Positions 27,601 through 41,950 of a DNA stretch of 64,000 bases are shown here, one piece after another. The position numbers were made by a program, and so were the translations under genes. Within the stretch, counting starts at the first letter, position 1. Each line of letters starts with the position of its first letter. This DNA is from Metopolophium dirhodum (lineage: Eukaryota > Arthropoda > Insecta > Hemiptera > Aphididae). The notes under the pieces are model-generated. The model saw nothing but the letters and a program-made list of their open reading frames with translations. It did no database searches and had not been told where the DNA came from. Location: positions 22,382,001-22,446,000 of the forward strand of contig NC_083566.1 in the NCBI RefSeq assembly GCF_019925205.1, given 5' to 3'.

Positions 27601-30600
27601 ATAGAAATAAATATTTTTAAGTGCGCTATAAACGATTAAGTAGGTATGAAAAAAGATTTTACCAGAAACATCCAAATACCAAAATCATTTTAGATGCAAC
27701 CAACGACTACAACTACAAATAGGACTATCGCATAAACACCAAGTAAACACGGTAACACACTACGGCGGCGCCGTAAGTAGACCTATATGTATAAAATATA
27801 CCATGTTGTTCGTGCAGACTGCAGACTGCATATTGTACCCGTATCAGACGGTCCTCGACGATGAAACTAGACCGAACCACTCCTCCGCCCCCCGCACTGG
27901 TTCCGTTCGACCATCCTTTTGCGTCCTACGGTTTTAGCCCGCATGATGCAGTAGTCGGCGGCTCATACGATCCCTTATTATAATAATATACACACGGGGC
28001 CACCCATTCCGCCTCGTAATTCTCATCACTGTTAAAATCACACATCTGTTTTCGGTTTCTAAATTTAATCTTATCCCCGCGCACGGCCATTTACCGTTAA
28101 GACGCGTACCAATAATGATAATAATAATGATAATAATAATAAGAAGAAAATGACAACCAGGACGTCTCCTGTTGACGGGCGATACCGCGACGATAACGAC
28201 CAACGAGGATCGAGCACTGTGTCTGCCCATTGTTCTTCCGGTTTCGGAACACTATCGTTCTCGTATCCCTCCACATGCATGCACAGTGCACACCACAACC
28301 ATATTATATACACACGTTCCATCATCAATCTCGGAAACGGTATTTCATTATTTTCATTGTACATATAATTAGAAGTCCTCCCCCCCCAACACGACGCCAC
28401 GAAGAGGGGTTGGCCATACTCCAACAAAAGTAAAAACCGTATTTTAGATTGCTGCTCGTTCTCCGCGTGTAATTGCCGCGCTTAAAAGCATTTTTGTTTA
28501 GACAATAATATTAATACAAGTGGCAAAGAGGCGACCGTGTGTATGTTCGTATTTGTAATATTCGTATTGTTTTCAAAACTTGTCACCATTATCATACCAC
28601 ATAGTCTGCTTTTATAGACTTATTTTTTATATTTTTTTTTCGTTCGGGATTGTCGAGAAGGAGTAACAGAAACCCGGAGAAGCCCACACCGCCGTTAGGT
28701 CATCGACGAGCGCATTTTAACCATTGTTGGGCGTTTAACTGTGATGAAATTCGTAGTCGATATGAAATAAAATATCAATTTTAAAATGGAAAGCGTAGGT
28801 TTTTATATTGTGTTTGACCACCCTGTCAACCGACGGGAAATCGTGCATTTAAAATGTGTGCGTTTTGTCAATGTTTTTACTTTTTACACTACAAGTCTAC
28901 AACCAAACACCGAGTACCTCCAAAATAATTATATATTATGCAATGCAATATTATTCTGCACTTTTGAACACTTGATAAATAATTGCTAAATACGAGAATA
29001 TTTAAATACAAATAATAATAATAATAATGTAATGATATTAGGAAGGTTATATTATATTAGGTAATATTATAATAATTAACACATACAAGAAATACACGTA
29101 CATATTAATGTTAAGGTCAAGCCTTTTATTTTTTTTTAGTTCTAATTCACCACTATTATTATTTTTTTTTTTAATTGGATTCATAAAAATAATGTTCGTA
29201 TAAAAGTTGAATAACGACGACGTAAAATTTCATAATAAAAATATCATAATATAATTAACGTTTTATGAGATATCGAATAGAATATTTTCGTGATAATAAT
29301 GAATCGTGAGACAAGAGAAAATATAAGTGAATTTATATATTAAATAATAATATGCCCACGCTTTATTATTACACCCATGTTCATTTTTGATATGGGTTAT
29401 GTACTTATGTACAATATGCATAATATATATATTTGTTAAATTATAAAGCCGAGGAATTTAAGGCATTTAATCGATTTTCGGTGGAACCGTCGTTCGACGA
29501 GATCGGTTATAATGCTAACACTATAATATACAATAATATATACTTATTATACTTATTATAATGTGTACAGTGTACACGTACGATTGATGAAAGGACAAAT
29601 GACACGGCCACGAATGCTATACTGCTTATCGCAGGCACGACTGCAGTATACCACTGTATACACCTATTACCTACTACCTACAACATTGAGTCTGACTATA
29701 CGTTATTAATATATTTTTTCGTCGTACATTTCGCCTAATCCGTATAATCTAGTTTTGTAATCCGGGAGGATAATATTTGTTCCAAAAATAAATTGTTTGC
29801 GGCTAATATTATACAACTTTGACCTATTTTTAGCCAAAGCAAAACTTGAGCTTTTGAGGAGTATCTGGACCGTATTTAATACGATTTTGTTTTGAACGCC
29901 AGCCTTATTTTTTTCTAGCAGGCATTCTCAGTGACGGTAATATATTATAATGTGACGCCAATTCAAGACAAACAAATAGTGCAAAAACTTGATTATTTTA
30001 TTTGAACCGACCATTTTCATATCAAGTTTTTACTGCTTTTCAATAAGTATGATCAACATTTTTTCGACGTTTTTGATTTCTTAACGGAAAATTGTAAGTT
30101 TTAAAGTGTTTAAGTCGGAAATGATACTCAGATGCGGACAATACGGTTTTGATTAAGTAAATGAATGCTTACAGTCGTCGCCTTCTATACGTTCAGCCGT
30201 CAAGGCAATGGGATGATATTGAAAAATTGAAAATACTGATGGGTCATGGGTACCTATTACATTCATTGGGTATACGTTATTTCCCTAAGGGTTGGTTTAG
30301 GTTATACAACAAAATTATTATTTAATAGACTTGGCTTCGTTCTATTTATAGTTTTTTAAATTAATAATGAAGTTAGTAAAATTCAGAAATATAATATAAT
30401 ATTATGCATATTTTATTGAACGCAAAAAAAGTCGGTTGCCCAGAAAATCGAAATTAAAAAAATAATTATACCTATTTCTGATTTGAATTAAATAAAAATA
30501 ATTGAAACATATTTTAATTTTTAAAAGTTTACCTAATTATTTCATGATTTCTCAAAAAAACCATTCAAAAAAAATTATTTTAATCCTTATTGTTTTTAGT

Positions 30601-33600
30601 ATTATTAAATAAAAACCTACAGACGTTATTAAAAAACAAAATAAAATATTTATATTATGCACAATAAAAATACATTTTAAACAAAAATGTCTAATTATAT
30701 TACTAGAATACTGTAACTCTAAAATGTAATTAAACGTATAATATAACGTATATAGTTACGTATAATTGATATACTTTTTTTATTTTATTCATTTGAATTT
30801 CACCCCATTATTTGTTTTTATAAGGCTTTTTAGATTCGATTGAAACTTTTTTTGTTTTAAATTATTATTTAATTGTATTATACCAAGTACCATAAAAGTT
30901 AATTGTTATTAATCTAAATCATTATACTATCTATAATACGAGTTTTTTTAAACTAAATAACAAGCAACAAAAGTAAGTTTACTATTTAGTAGTATTCCCC
31001 ATAAAACTAAATTTTAAGTAAAATAAAATATATGTAGGTACTTATTATAAACTTATAAAGTTTATATAATTTAATACACTTTAATTAAATTAACTATTGT
31101 TTAATAAACACTTTTATATAAAATAAGAATGATATAAAAATATTTAAGATCACTCAATGAACTAGCTCGTATAACATGGAGGATGATAATAACTACTAAA
31201 TTCTACTTCTGAAGTTCAATTATAATTTTTATCAGATATATCTACAAAATTTATTCGTCCGTAGTTCGTAACGACAAATGGATAAGATTCCAATAAAGAA
31301 ATTATATCAGAAATCATATAGGCTATCAAATATTAATTTTTGAAGTAATTTAAAACTCAATTTTGTATGACTCATTATAATTATAAACTGTCTTGTTAGT
31401 AGTTAAAATACTATGTTAAAATTTAAAAATATGTAAGTTATTGTCAATTCTTCATGCGTCGGTTAGCGTTAGATACCATTCGTTGCCCGTTGGTTCATTC
31501 AAAATAATTTTTAATACAAACATCTAATTAGTGTTGATCGATTGGGGATTGTGTTCTTGGTAACACAAGAATGAATCAGGAAATTTGATGTCGAATATGT
31601 ACCGCATCCATAGTTTATTTTTTATTTTACAATTTTATCGTTTTTAAAACCAGTCACGATTTTACTGGTTAGTTACGGGGAGAATACATAACGACAACAA
31701 CCTTCGATTTTTTTCTCACCCCTCAAAACTTGAAAAAAATAACGTACTTTCGTAGAGTTTCGGAGGAGAACAACAAGACTGTCGGTCCATTTTCCCGATC
31801 AAATTATGGCTTGAAAAAAAAAAAACGTCAGAAAGGGCAAACATCGACGAGGACCGTGATTGGTATAATTCCATAATTCAAGTGAACACGATAAAATAAT
31901 GGTGTTATCATAATAATATTATTATTATTCATCATCAACGAGTTGCAGACTATAGGACGACACGCGTATGAATGGTATTATAATGAATTATATTGATAAT
32001 GTACGTAACAATAAACAGAATTAATTTTACAGACAATAAATTATACCGTAAACGCGATCGTTGAATCGAAATCAAGCGTATGTTCGAAATAGTATCTAAT
32101 CGGGTCAGGCGTTTACTAATTTACTATACAATATAGGGGCGTCCGGGCCATACGTGTGGACGTGCGGTAAATCATTTAGATATAAATATAATATATTATT
32201 TATTTTTATATTAGTTTAATCTATAAGTTATAATTAAAAAAAAGTCTAATTTCAGAACCAATATTACGTCAATGCGACAATACCCCATTACGACTTGGAC
32301 AGTGGACATTATCCGACATCGCCATAGTCGCGATTTACCATAACCTGCAGTACCTACGATTTTGGCTACGCCGATAACGGGATAAATATAAAATTAAACT
32401 GTACATTTTCATTTTCACGCTTTGAAAGTTTGACACTATGAAATCTAACGGTTAATACAATTTTTGGTTTTGACTTTTGAAAACACATTAAATCGCATAA
32501 TAGTATACTTATAGATCATAAACGAATACCTAATCGCCCAAATTAAATAAAGGGTTGCTGGTGGCCTACCAATGACTTCTCACTGACGATCTTGTTCTTG
32601 TAAGCAGTTCCTAATAAACGCTCATTAGCATGGTTAAAACTTAAAATGCGTCCAAAATATAATATTTTTCAATACCTAAGTGGCTAACTAGTATTATGAT
32701 GTCAACAACATTGTCCTCACTGCTAATAAAATAAATTCAAGAGCAATGCCGCAGTTAGTTACACACTTAAACCACGTCGATGCGCGTACCATTATTATTA
32801 TTATTATTATTATAATATACCTACACTATCGATTTATGTGCCTATACAACTATTATCGGGTAATTTAGATTAAAAAAAATATAAGGCGTGTAATATACTC
32901 GATAGCATAACATAATAGGCTCGTTAGTCGTTATTATTATTTCCTAATACGCTACTCGTAATACAAACATATTTTCTCTAACTATTATGTGTGTAAAACG
33001 TTCACCAGCAATTAATGGCAGTTACCACTAGAGATCGCCGCGCCTAGTTTCAAAAAATTAATGAACACAATATATTATAGGTAATTAAGTAAGTGATGAT
33101 TCCAAACGAAATAGAAGTCGTAACAGCACATTTATTGTACAAAATAATCGATAAAATTCATCATTCGAGCGCACCCAAACAGCGTATGGATTTCGATAGG
33201 CCTAGCACTCGAATAGAAAAATGTATACAGTCAGTTTACGGCCAATTTAACGACAGTTATTTAATTAAACGACAGGTCTGGAGTTACCGTCTTACCGAGC
33301 CTATAGTAGTATTATAGTACTATAGTAGTACCTAGTTATGGACGGCGGAAACGGATTTATACGATGATCATGATATTATTACCCGTGTGCGATATACGCT
33401 AACACAAAACAGATGTTTCTCCGGTCGAAGATTCACAAGTCACAAGTACCAATATAATTAATATTATAAAATATTGAGTGTACGTAAATACGTTAACAGT
33501 ACACACACTAGACATAATATAATATTTTAATAGTAAGTTAACCTAAACGGCCTAATCGGTAACTCGGTGTGCTGCTGCTGACGAGTGCCGCCGACGATCG

Positions 33601-35385
33601 CTGTAGTGTATAAATTCGAATTCAAAGCGCCCAACGCATTATTCATAGACCAGGTGACTCACCGCCGTCATCGCGTATCCAGGCAGCACATTGCATCGAA
33701 TACAGGGTACACCACGGTAACAGACACACACATAAATCGATATGTATAATTATTGTTTATTATTTATACACTGTACACACTAACGTTTTAAACGCACATT
33801 ATTATACCGTAATAAAGGTTTGTACACGTTTTACGCCTGTAAAATATGTATAGGAGGGTGCATTGACTATCACAGCGAACCGTAGTGTGTTTCCACTTGC
33901 CGTTTCTAAGTTTAGAATTCGCACTGCGCCACCCGCTACGGCGTTTTGTCCCCAACCGGCACGTGTTATTTTATTATTACTATTTTTTTTTCAAATTGTA
34001 TTTACGTGTAAAAAAGCCATCGGCGTACTCCGCCGTTACTCTTGCTATAGTCGTACGTAGAGTACAATGACACGCGAACAAATAGCTAATGCGCCGCAAA
34101 CATAATAATCATATTATATTCGTGTCCTAACTCTTCGCCATATGGCAGCATACACCTACGTCAAACCGCGGTTCAGGTTCGAACGCCGTAGTTGTTTCGA
34201 GAGAGTTTCGAATCTAACGAATCTGTGTAAGGGCGTTATGATTCGCGGCGGTAAAAATCCGAGATCGACAACGAATAATGTCCGTCTGATTACTCATCAG
34301 CACACCGATTACCTAATTTGTATTTCGATCGGGCACTCTATGTTTGAACAGTTAATTTATATAAATAAATAAATGAAACAATAATAATATTCATTATTAC
34401 GGTAAAGTGTAAGACGGATAGAATCTATAATGACAGTATCATACGCCATTTACGATAAAACGTACCTAGGTAATTAATATTGCAATTATAATTTTTATAA
34501 ATGTTATACGGCATAATAATATGATATACGTATATAATTTAAATATTATGTAAAAATCATAATAAACCGTACGGAATTATAAGTTATACCATTATTAGTT
34601 TATGACAATCAAACTAATAGGAATAATGTACCTATAAATTAATATTTATTATTATTTATTACTCACGTTTCGCGATAATCGTTTATTATTATTGAATTGA
34701 AATAAACTGCAGCTTGATAAATTACCGGCAAGAACGTTGCATTAAGATAATCGTTATATCGTTATTCGTTGTCATCCTAATTACCGGTTGTTTACTCGAG
34801 ATATTATTTAGTCGGAAAAAAAAACTTATGGTGACGACTTATAAGTTGTAACTCTATAACTCTATGCACGCTCGCATAAATCGAAAAGTGCAGTGGGCAT
34901 AATGCCTACTAAAATATGATTCACTAAAACTGTAGCGAGCAATTATAGGGAGGCGTGCACACGCATTACCACTAACCACTGTGTTCCTCCGACTCGATAC
35001 TAAGATTTAATTTGAATAGGTAATTTCATACCATCTATATACATAAAAATAGTATGCATAACGGATGTCGTTATAAAATAATGTAATTTACCAACGACGA
35101 CGCTGCAGTATGACTTATTATAGTTATTAGGTTCGTTTACACAGTAGGTATAACTATCATTACAAATTGCAATAAAACTCAATTATTATTATTATTATAA
35201 GTAGTAGAGTTCCTATAGCATTAATATTTGAGAATGCGATTTGTCATTTCTCCAAATAAGGCACTGGACCGAGAGTAACATATTTGGTGAGGTATTGTCG
35301 AGTTCGCACTTCACACCTGTTCGCACAGCGCGTGTACATATTACATATTATAATACTCTTAATATGGCTATATAAGTAAGCTATA

Positions 35386-35615
35386 CAGTCGAGTCGCGAT
35401 AACCCGTACCTAATAACTCGAAAACCTTCATAACGATCATAACTCGATTTTATTTCTTGTCCCTTTAAGTGTTTATAAGTTGTATATTTAAGGCATATAT
35501 AACTCGAAACATTTTTAAGTTGAATTTTTATTAATTCCATTGAGGTTTGAGTTATTGAGGCTCTACAGCAGTCTTTCTCAAAGTGGGAAAAAGTTTGAGG
35601 ACCTGTGCTCTACAG
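35386..35615. mobile_element. pogo/Tigger-like MITE with a nested hAT insertion
   Basis: The left end, directly after TA (35384-35385), reads CAGTCGAGTCGCGATAACCC. The right end, directly before TA (35616-35617), is the complement of CTGTAGAGCCTCAATAACTC. The two match at 18 of the first 26 positions, and several differences are CpG-decay type. A TA target duplication and repeated ATAACTCGA blocks inside fit Tc1/pogo-type MITEs. The last 8 bases (CTCTACAG) are present twice because a 39-bp element landed there. Before that insertion the MITE was about 183 bp. Confidence 0.7.
35569..35607. mobile_element. 39-bp hAT-type remnant with perfect 8-bp target duplication
   Basis: The segment begins CAGTCTTTCTCAAA and ends with the complement of CACAGGTCCTCAAA. 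It is flanked by identical CTCTACAG copies (35561-35568 and 35608-35615). An 8-bp duplication and CA...CTCAAA ends are hAT hallmarks. At 39 bp it is little more than two joined ends, presumably from internal deletion. Confidence 0.7.
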
Positions 35616-38371
35616 TATTATATAATAATTTATTTATATATAGTCAATCAACAGGCAATCGATTATGGAAACGCCGTTGATACCTACCATTTTCCTAGGT
35701 ACGCAAGCTGCAATATTGTTCGTCATTATTTATAGATTATAGGTATATGAGGCACGACTTAACATATCGTATATGAACGAAGATATGAATAATAGGTACA
35801 ACCATTGAGTATGAAATAATATAAAAAAATATAATATATAATATTTATGTATATTTAATTAGTACCTATATTGTTCAAAAATAATTAAAATATGCAATCG
35901 CGTCAAACCTATATAAATACAATATGCTACTTGACAATAACACTACCTCGACGATTAGCAAAACCAACAGACCATTTATCTGTATACGGATGGCAGCAGC
36001 GATTGACGATTTTAGTTTGATAGATAATGTTATTATTATTATTATTTGCGGCGACAGAGTAAAAGTTCATTGTTTATTTGATGAATATATATATATATAT
36101 ATCAATACATCTAGGTATGTATATATTTTTTTATCACTGCAGTCGAAAAATTTTAATGTCTAATACTTAACACACACCTACATTATTATGGTGATACGCG
36201 TTATAACTTATAAGTTATAACTATATATTTTATATATACAGCTGGTACTTTGGTCCTTTACTATTATGGTGGGACTGTGGGAGGGGAATAGGGAGTCTAT
36301 GTCCTATGACCAGGCGTATAGGTACTTCCCTATTTTTAAAAATATTAAAATATCAGCTACAACAGACGACTCTGGCTTCGATGGTAAATTGTTTGCTAAC
36401 TCGCAGTACGCGCGACGTGTGTTGTAAGTTGTAACTAGTACACAAATACAAAAATACTATATTAGTCCGTCAGAAATAAAAACATTTGGAAACACGTTGA
36501 AAATGTCAAAACTCGCGAGAACAATATTTGATATATCATATGATTATCACTATTATTATAGGCACGGTAACAACACTGACAATAATTATTAAACACACGC
36601 ACATAGTATGTATATACATTCTCCTAAAAAAGTGCCCCTCGTGCGCGATCGGCGTCTGTCACGTACGCGGTCGTCCTCGGTCAGCTAATTATCATTGTAC
36701 GCGTCTGTTGTCCGTCCATCCGCTAACGTCGACCCAACTCCCCCAACGACAGCTAATGAACTGAAACCTTGAGATTTTTTTAGCAATTATACAACATACA
36801 ATGGTTGTATAAGCACGACAATAGTAAAAGCATAGCAATTATGCATATAATTGAGTTTTCCTTTGCTTCGTCCCCTTTTTTAGATTTTCGGATTTAAACC
36901 CGAACCGTGTATGATATACTATGTTGTACAGTTTGAAAGCGACAGACACGCCGATTCGTTCGAAAAAAAAAATATCAACAGTTTCTGTTAGAAATGTGTA
37001 GCTCTCTTGCTTGTACGTTGTACATTGAGTACAGTACTTGAAAAGTACCTCAAAAAGACAAAAACTATTCAAAACTTTGAAAAATACCCTAGCTGAGATT
37101 TATTAATGTCCCAAAAAATTTGTAATTTTTTTAAAAACACATTTAATGTAAATTTATTAGGGCAATAGATCTAATTCTAATAATTTAAAATAGAAACCGA
37201 TTTGGCAACAGTCGAAGACTGGTAACTAACATCTACTTGTCATCTTATCACGCAGAATCATCAACAATTCCTAGGCGCATGGCTATTATATTGTTGTCGC
37301 GTGTTGAGTGTTGTTATTTTTGTTATTGTTATCGGTACCATTATTATTATTATTATTATTATTATATTATGAGCATCATTCTCGCAGGGGTTATTTTAAG
37401 GTCACAGACATGTCCGTAGCATGATATTGTTTTTATAGGATACACTATGCAATTTAATTTAAAATTCCGTCAATACTGCAGTATTATAATGGTAAAAAAA
37501 TATTTTTTTAAATTCACATTGAAGTACAGAAATAATTTATTTAGTGCAAAAAACTAAATTAAATATAAATGTTTTACACGAACTACTCTACATAATTGCC
37601 ATTTGTAAGTGCATGCACTAAGGTGACTTTCCCATAAATAACATACTGTATAATACATGGATATATCATACGAGAGCAACATCTGTATAAACGCCGAGTG
37701 AACTTAAATGTTTAATATATCAATATCAGAATATAAATGTAAATAATATGTAATAGGATGTATATTGTATATTGTATATTATTATATATTAAAAATGTAT
37801 AAAATATCTACGCGGTCACGTCATCGTGGTAAGTAGCATTGGCTTAACACCCGGCCGAATTGCCTGCTATATGGGTAACCTATATTATATAATAATGTAA
37901 TTATAATGTATATTTTTATAGAGTCGTTGTCTGTTAATTGCCGTCGGCGGGTTCGAAAAACAAACAATAGGTATACGTATCGCCTAACGCACGGGCACGA
38001 TTATCATTGCTACCATTAAAAAAAAACAAATATTGTCCTTGTAATCAACGCATAAAAACTGTGATAATTTAAAAAAAATATCTACCTAGCACTTGTATTA
38101 TTCGAAATCCTTTGAAATCCATTCACGATAAATTTAATACCTATACGAAAATAAATTTCTATATGACACACACATGACGATTGAAAAGATTATTACAAAA
38201 GGGATGACCGTACTAAACGTCTTAACCACCCCACATTTCAAGGTTAGGTTAACAGTTTTTTGTTTTAAATGTTTAATCGCAAGTAATCTTTCATTAATTT
38301 CCATAATTCGGTAAAAAGATCGATTGTAGTAGCCAATAGAACGTTAATTGTAATTGTTATTATGGTGCACT

Positions 38372-38571
38372 CATTGGCGCAAATCGCAGGGGTGCTAAGG
38401 GTGCTTAGCATCCTGAATTTTATGTTAGCACCCCAAATCCTGTGATTATAACTTATAGTACTACCACCATAATATTTCCATTACAACTAAATTTATTAAA
38501 AATTCAAAAACAAATTCAAAAAATTTTGGTGCTTAAGCCCCCTTGATATTTTTGGGTGATTTGCGCCTATG
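38372..38571. mobile_element. hAT-like MITE, 200 bp
   Basis: Terminal inverted repeats CATTGGCGCAAATC and CATAGGCGCAAATC differ at one of 14 bases. The element is flanked by perfect 8-bp duplications, GGTGCACT at 38364-38371 and 38572-38579, the size typical of hAT elements. A second, weaker inverted block (GTGCTTAGCA / GGGGGCTTAAGC) lies inside each end. The middle is AT-rich and non-coding. Confidence 0.85.
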
Positions 38572-41397
38572 GGTGCACTTGCATAATAGTACGTATACCG
38601 TATTCGGTACTTACACCGATATAAATACATACTATTATTAATATAGGGATGAAGCCAAAGTCTGGTTGATTACTCCATGTGTCCATCGACCGTAAATATT
38701 TAACCAATTACTTTGTATGTACCTATATCAGTTGCATTCGAATATTCAATAATTACGAACTAACCACACATCGTATGCATATTATGTACCGTATATCACC
38801 CATAGATGAATAACATGAATCATTATGAATATTACCTATGCTGGTAAATTATAATTGCAATATTATAACAATGTTGTTTCAATAAAGTTTTAATGTATTA
38901 AAATTACGACAGGTATAAAACTTATATTTAATGGGTTAAAAATGGTATGAAACACACCAAGCATTAATATACACAGTAATAAAAGAAATCATCGATGGAT
39001 CGGTGTAAATGAGAAACCGTGACTTTTAATAATCTATATATGCAAAATATTATTGACTTTTAGTGACTGGTACACGGTTGCATTAAAAAATCCAGTGAAT
39101 ACGTATAATATTGTAATACACGCGATACATATAAAAAAAAAACGCACACGACCGTCGAACTGGTTGAATAGGAGAAAGTCGCGTGGAAAGTACGCGTATT
39201 TGACGAGCAAATCTATCCACAACAATGGACCGGTCCGCGCGATAATATTTAAAATCGAATATTACTTATGTCGCCGCGCCGGTGCCTTGTAGCTTTGATC
39301 AATTTTTTTTGCACCAATCGTGGAACGCGCCAATTATTTTATTACCATACGGCAGTACACATAGATAGCGGGTAAACGGGTAAACGGAAATGGGTGCCGA
39401 AATGCGTTTGACCCACATGACGATAGTGAAAGAAGAAAAGAACAAGGGCACAGTTAAATTTACATTAATTCACGGGCGTTCATTTTTATTTTGTTCGGAT
39501 ATCAGCAGACATTTATAGCTCGTGTTTCTATAAGTCCCGACAAATGAAAATACGAAAATTCATGAATATATTATGCGATATATGTAATTGTTTGGTCCCT
39601 ACATTTATTAATCTCGTTCATTTTGAGTTTTCAGATTTGGATTTATCATTTATGTATATTATACGAAAGAGATAAGATAACAACGTAATTTAAAAAGTTC
39701 GGGCAGTGTAACTTTTAGAAAAAGTTCTGATTACATTCATGAGAAAATAATTTTTTTTCTTAATACGGTTACACATAAGTACATAATACCTAACACTTCT
39801 ATTTATTTTAATACCCAGCACAAAGTTTGTTAAGGATATTACAGAATGTGTTTCGGTTATATTTTTGAAATACATAGGTACTGCATGTTATGTATCATAA
39901 TATAATGTATGCCGGTTAATGTTAGTTTTCAATTAGCGGTTATTAATTAACCTTGTTGGGAAAGTTAAGGAATTTTCTAAACAGTAATTCTATATAGGTA
40001 CATAATGTTTTATTGATAATTACATTTTACATATTATTATAAGTTATAAGTTATATCACAGAACTTACTAATTTATTTAAATATTCAAAACATCTAAATG
40101 ACAAAATACTATGCATCATAAAACTGTGTATTGTATGCATATTTTGTATTCTATACCTCTGAACCACAATCATTGGAAAACAAAAACAAATCAAACTCTC
40201 GAAATCAATTTTACTGAGATAATAATCAACTAATAACAATACGAACGAGTAACGGCTAAATAATAATTATTGGCAGTCCGGTTGTAACAGATGTTATAAC
40301 AGATAGGTAGTTTATTATATTTTATTTTCCATTACTTACACGTGTTGATTTTTATGCAATTTATTAACTTTAGATTATAATAAAAAAAATCACAGTAATA
40401 GTAAATCGCAACGGTATCACTATGTTTGCAAGCAAGTTTAAGTTTTTGGCAATTCTATTAAATTAATAGTTGAATCCCTTGGCGACCACATGTCGTGAAT
40501 CGTGCTGGTGACTGCGATTAAAAAAACGGTATAAGTTATAACTCACATACACGATACACACGTGTGGACATGTGGTAGACGAACTCTTAGATTCTCTCCC
40601 TTGGATTTATATTAAACAAAACGGCGTTTAGCCACATGGCAGAATCGCGCGGACTAGCGAAGAAAATATATAAAAATCAACTTTACAAACGACCAGTTTG
40701 ACAACGAGCTCAAGCCTAACTGTTTCCGGTCTGCCACCGTCGTCAGATTATCGTATTAAAAACTTCCGGTTATCCGGTCCAAAAACCCTCTTATCCAGCA
40801 CATTAATAATAATACTATATGATATTATTACCGTGCCCCACCACTACAGTCTACAACTCATGCAAATATATAATAATTCAATAAACAAACATAAATAAGT
40901 TATAAAAATATAATATTATAATATTAGATATTACACCTAATAGTTAATAATGTTCTTTTCCTTTCTCTGTCGACCATATCCTCTCTCGGTTGTTTGTTTC
41001 GTCGGCTTACCTCCGCGCTCTGATTGAGCTGAGTAACCTCAAAAATCTGTCTAAATCACCGTCCAGAGCCATAATATAACCATTAATCACCCAGCCAAGC
41101 ATATAAAACCCAGTAACCTTAAGATTCAAATGCATTTAGTAGCAACATCCGCTAATTGAAAAATTCGGGAGTAACACAACGCGACCGGCTATTACCGCCG
41201 GTGATTCAATTCGAATTTTTTTAATAAAAATATGGGAACTGAAGAAAACTTTCACTCGGGACTGTGGAAGATTTAATTGATTACGAACGAATAACTTTCA
41301 GTATCGAAGATCTTATGAGCATCTGGCGTTTTATTTTTCTGAGTAAACGACTCGAAAAAAGGTTTGGTTGATAATAAGAGCACCTCCAAATAGGATA

Positions 41398-41414
41398 CCT
41401 AACCTAACCTAACC
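41398..41414 (-). repeat. Short interstitial CCTAA (TTAGG) array
   Basis: Three and a half CCTAA units lie about 50 bases downstream of the exon donor at 41464. This is the second telomere-type array in the window, in opposite orientation to the one at 10605. Confidence 0.7.
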
Positions 41415-41464
41415 GATGTACGCATATGTAAGAAGGTAAACCACGGTCATCCCGCTATTCTTAC

Positions 41465-41621
41465 CTTGATCGACATCTAAATCGTCAAAATCGTCGCGGG
41501 CGCCCTTCAGACACGATTGAAACCCCTTGCTGAACCTCCGGGTAATCGTGCCGGTGCTGTGCGCTGGACTCACGGGCGGTTGATGCTGTACGTCCGGCAG
41601 ATCGTTCATGACGGACAGCAT
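41465..41621 (-). CDS. Alternative first coding exon of the large minus-strand gene
   Basis: The ATG at 41621 is preceded in frame by TAA two codons upstream, and I see no acceptor just before it, so this is a first coding exon. It encodes 52 codons (MLSVMNDLPDVQHQPPVSPA near the start, then a basic TRRFSKGFQSCLKGARDD stretch and an acidic end, FDDLDVDQ). It leaves through CAAG|GTAAGAAT in phase 1. The 5' flank is CpG-rich. The phase and final G are the same as in the exons at 45613 and 4096, which supports splicing to one common downstream exon. The protein piece has no domain I recognise; the basic patch could bind membrane lipid, but that is a guess. Confidence 0.7.
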
Positions 41622-41950
41622 AGTTTATTCGTCCGCGAACGGGTGAAAAGATAAAACGTAAACGCGCACGTCAATGCAATTCGGTCATTCCGGTGAAATA
41701 TAATTACGCTAAGATAATAATAAAAACCGATTGTAAAATCGCGGCGTATACGAAATGCGCGATCGAGCTAACAACGCGCTAAACACTCGGATCGACTGCC
41801 GGATGAACACTGCTGGCTGCGCGGACGCGGACTGCGGAGGCCCTCGACGTCGGTCGAGACAACGTCGCACGCTGGGCGAGGCGGAACGCGCGCGCTCCGC
41901 CGCCGACGACGACGACGACGACGATACGAAACGAGACGGATAGTGTTAAT
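41622..41950 (-). promoter_or_regulatory. CpG-rich promoter region and leader of the 41.6 kb exon
   Basis: A CpG-dense island with a CGA/GAC triplet run (about 41899-41922), sharply bounded by AT-rich DNA at about 41950. It lies directly upstream of the first exon at 41621. A plus-strand frame here (41755-41943) is composition-driven and not believed. No TATA box was recognised. Confidence 0.55.

Larger units (their letters stand above)
17245..33000. other. AT-rich non-coding DNA
   Basis: No coding exon is supported. CpG-richer patches at about 18.4-19.5, 21.6-21.8, 23.2-23.6, 24.3-26.6 and 27.7-28.7 kb hold short frames that look like chance. Simple repeats include a GT run (19244-19274), GAC triplets (about 18439-18456) and ATT triplets (about 20687-20713). 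Probably intron of the long minus-strand isoforms. Confidence 0.5.
33001..41397. other. AT-rich non-coding DNA with several MITEs
   Basis: Apart from the mobile elements at 35386-35615 and 38372-38571 I see no supported gene. Two plus-strand ATG frames (33096-33317 and 34142-34372) have less biased composition than their surroundings, but no domain, signal peptide or splice support. ATT microsatellites lie at about 32790-32812 and 37339-37366. Confidence 0.5.

Noticed and set aside
28071..28427. Minus-strand open frame of 118 codons
   Set aside because: Overlapped by several equally long frames on both strands and by an ATA/ATT triplet run encoding a Leu tract; no ATG-supported start or domain.
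33096..33317. Plus-strand ATG frame of 73 codons (starts MIPNEIEVV) with fairly balanced codon use
   Set aside because: No recognisable domain, signal peptide, promoter or splice signal; could be an exon or old transposon piece, but nothing decides it.
34142..34372. Plus-strand ATG frame of 76 codons (starts MAAYTYVKP) followed by AATAAA-like sequence
   Set aside because: Composition is mildly gene-like, but there is no domain or conserved motif, and AATAAA is common by chance in DNA this AT-rich.
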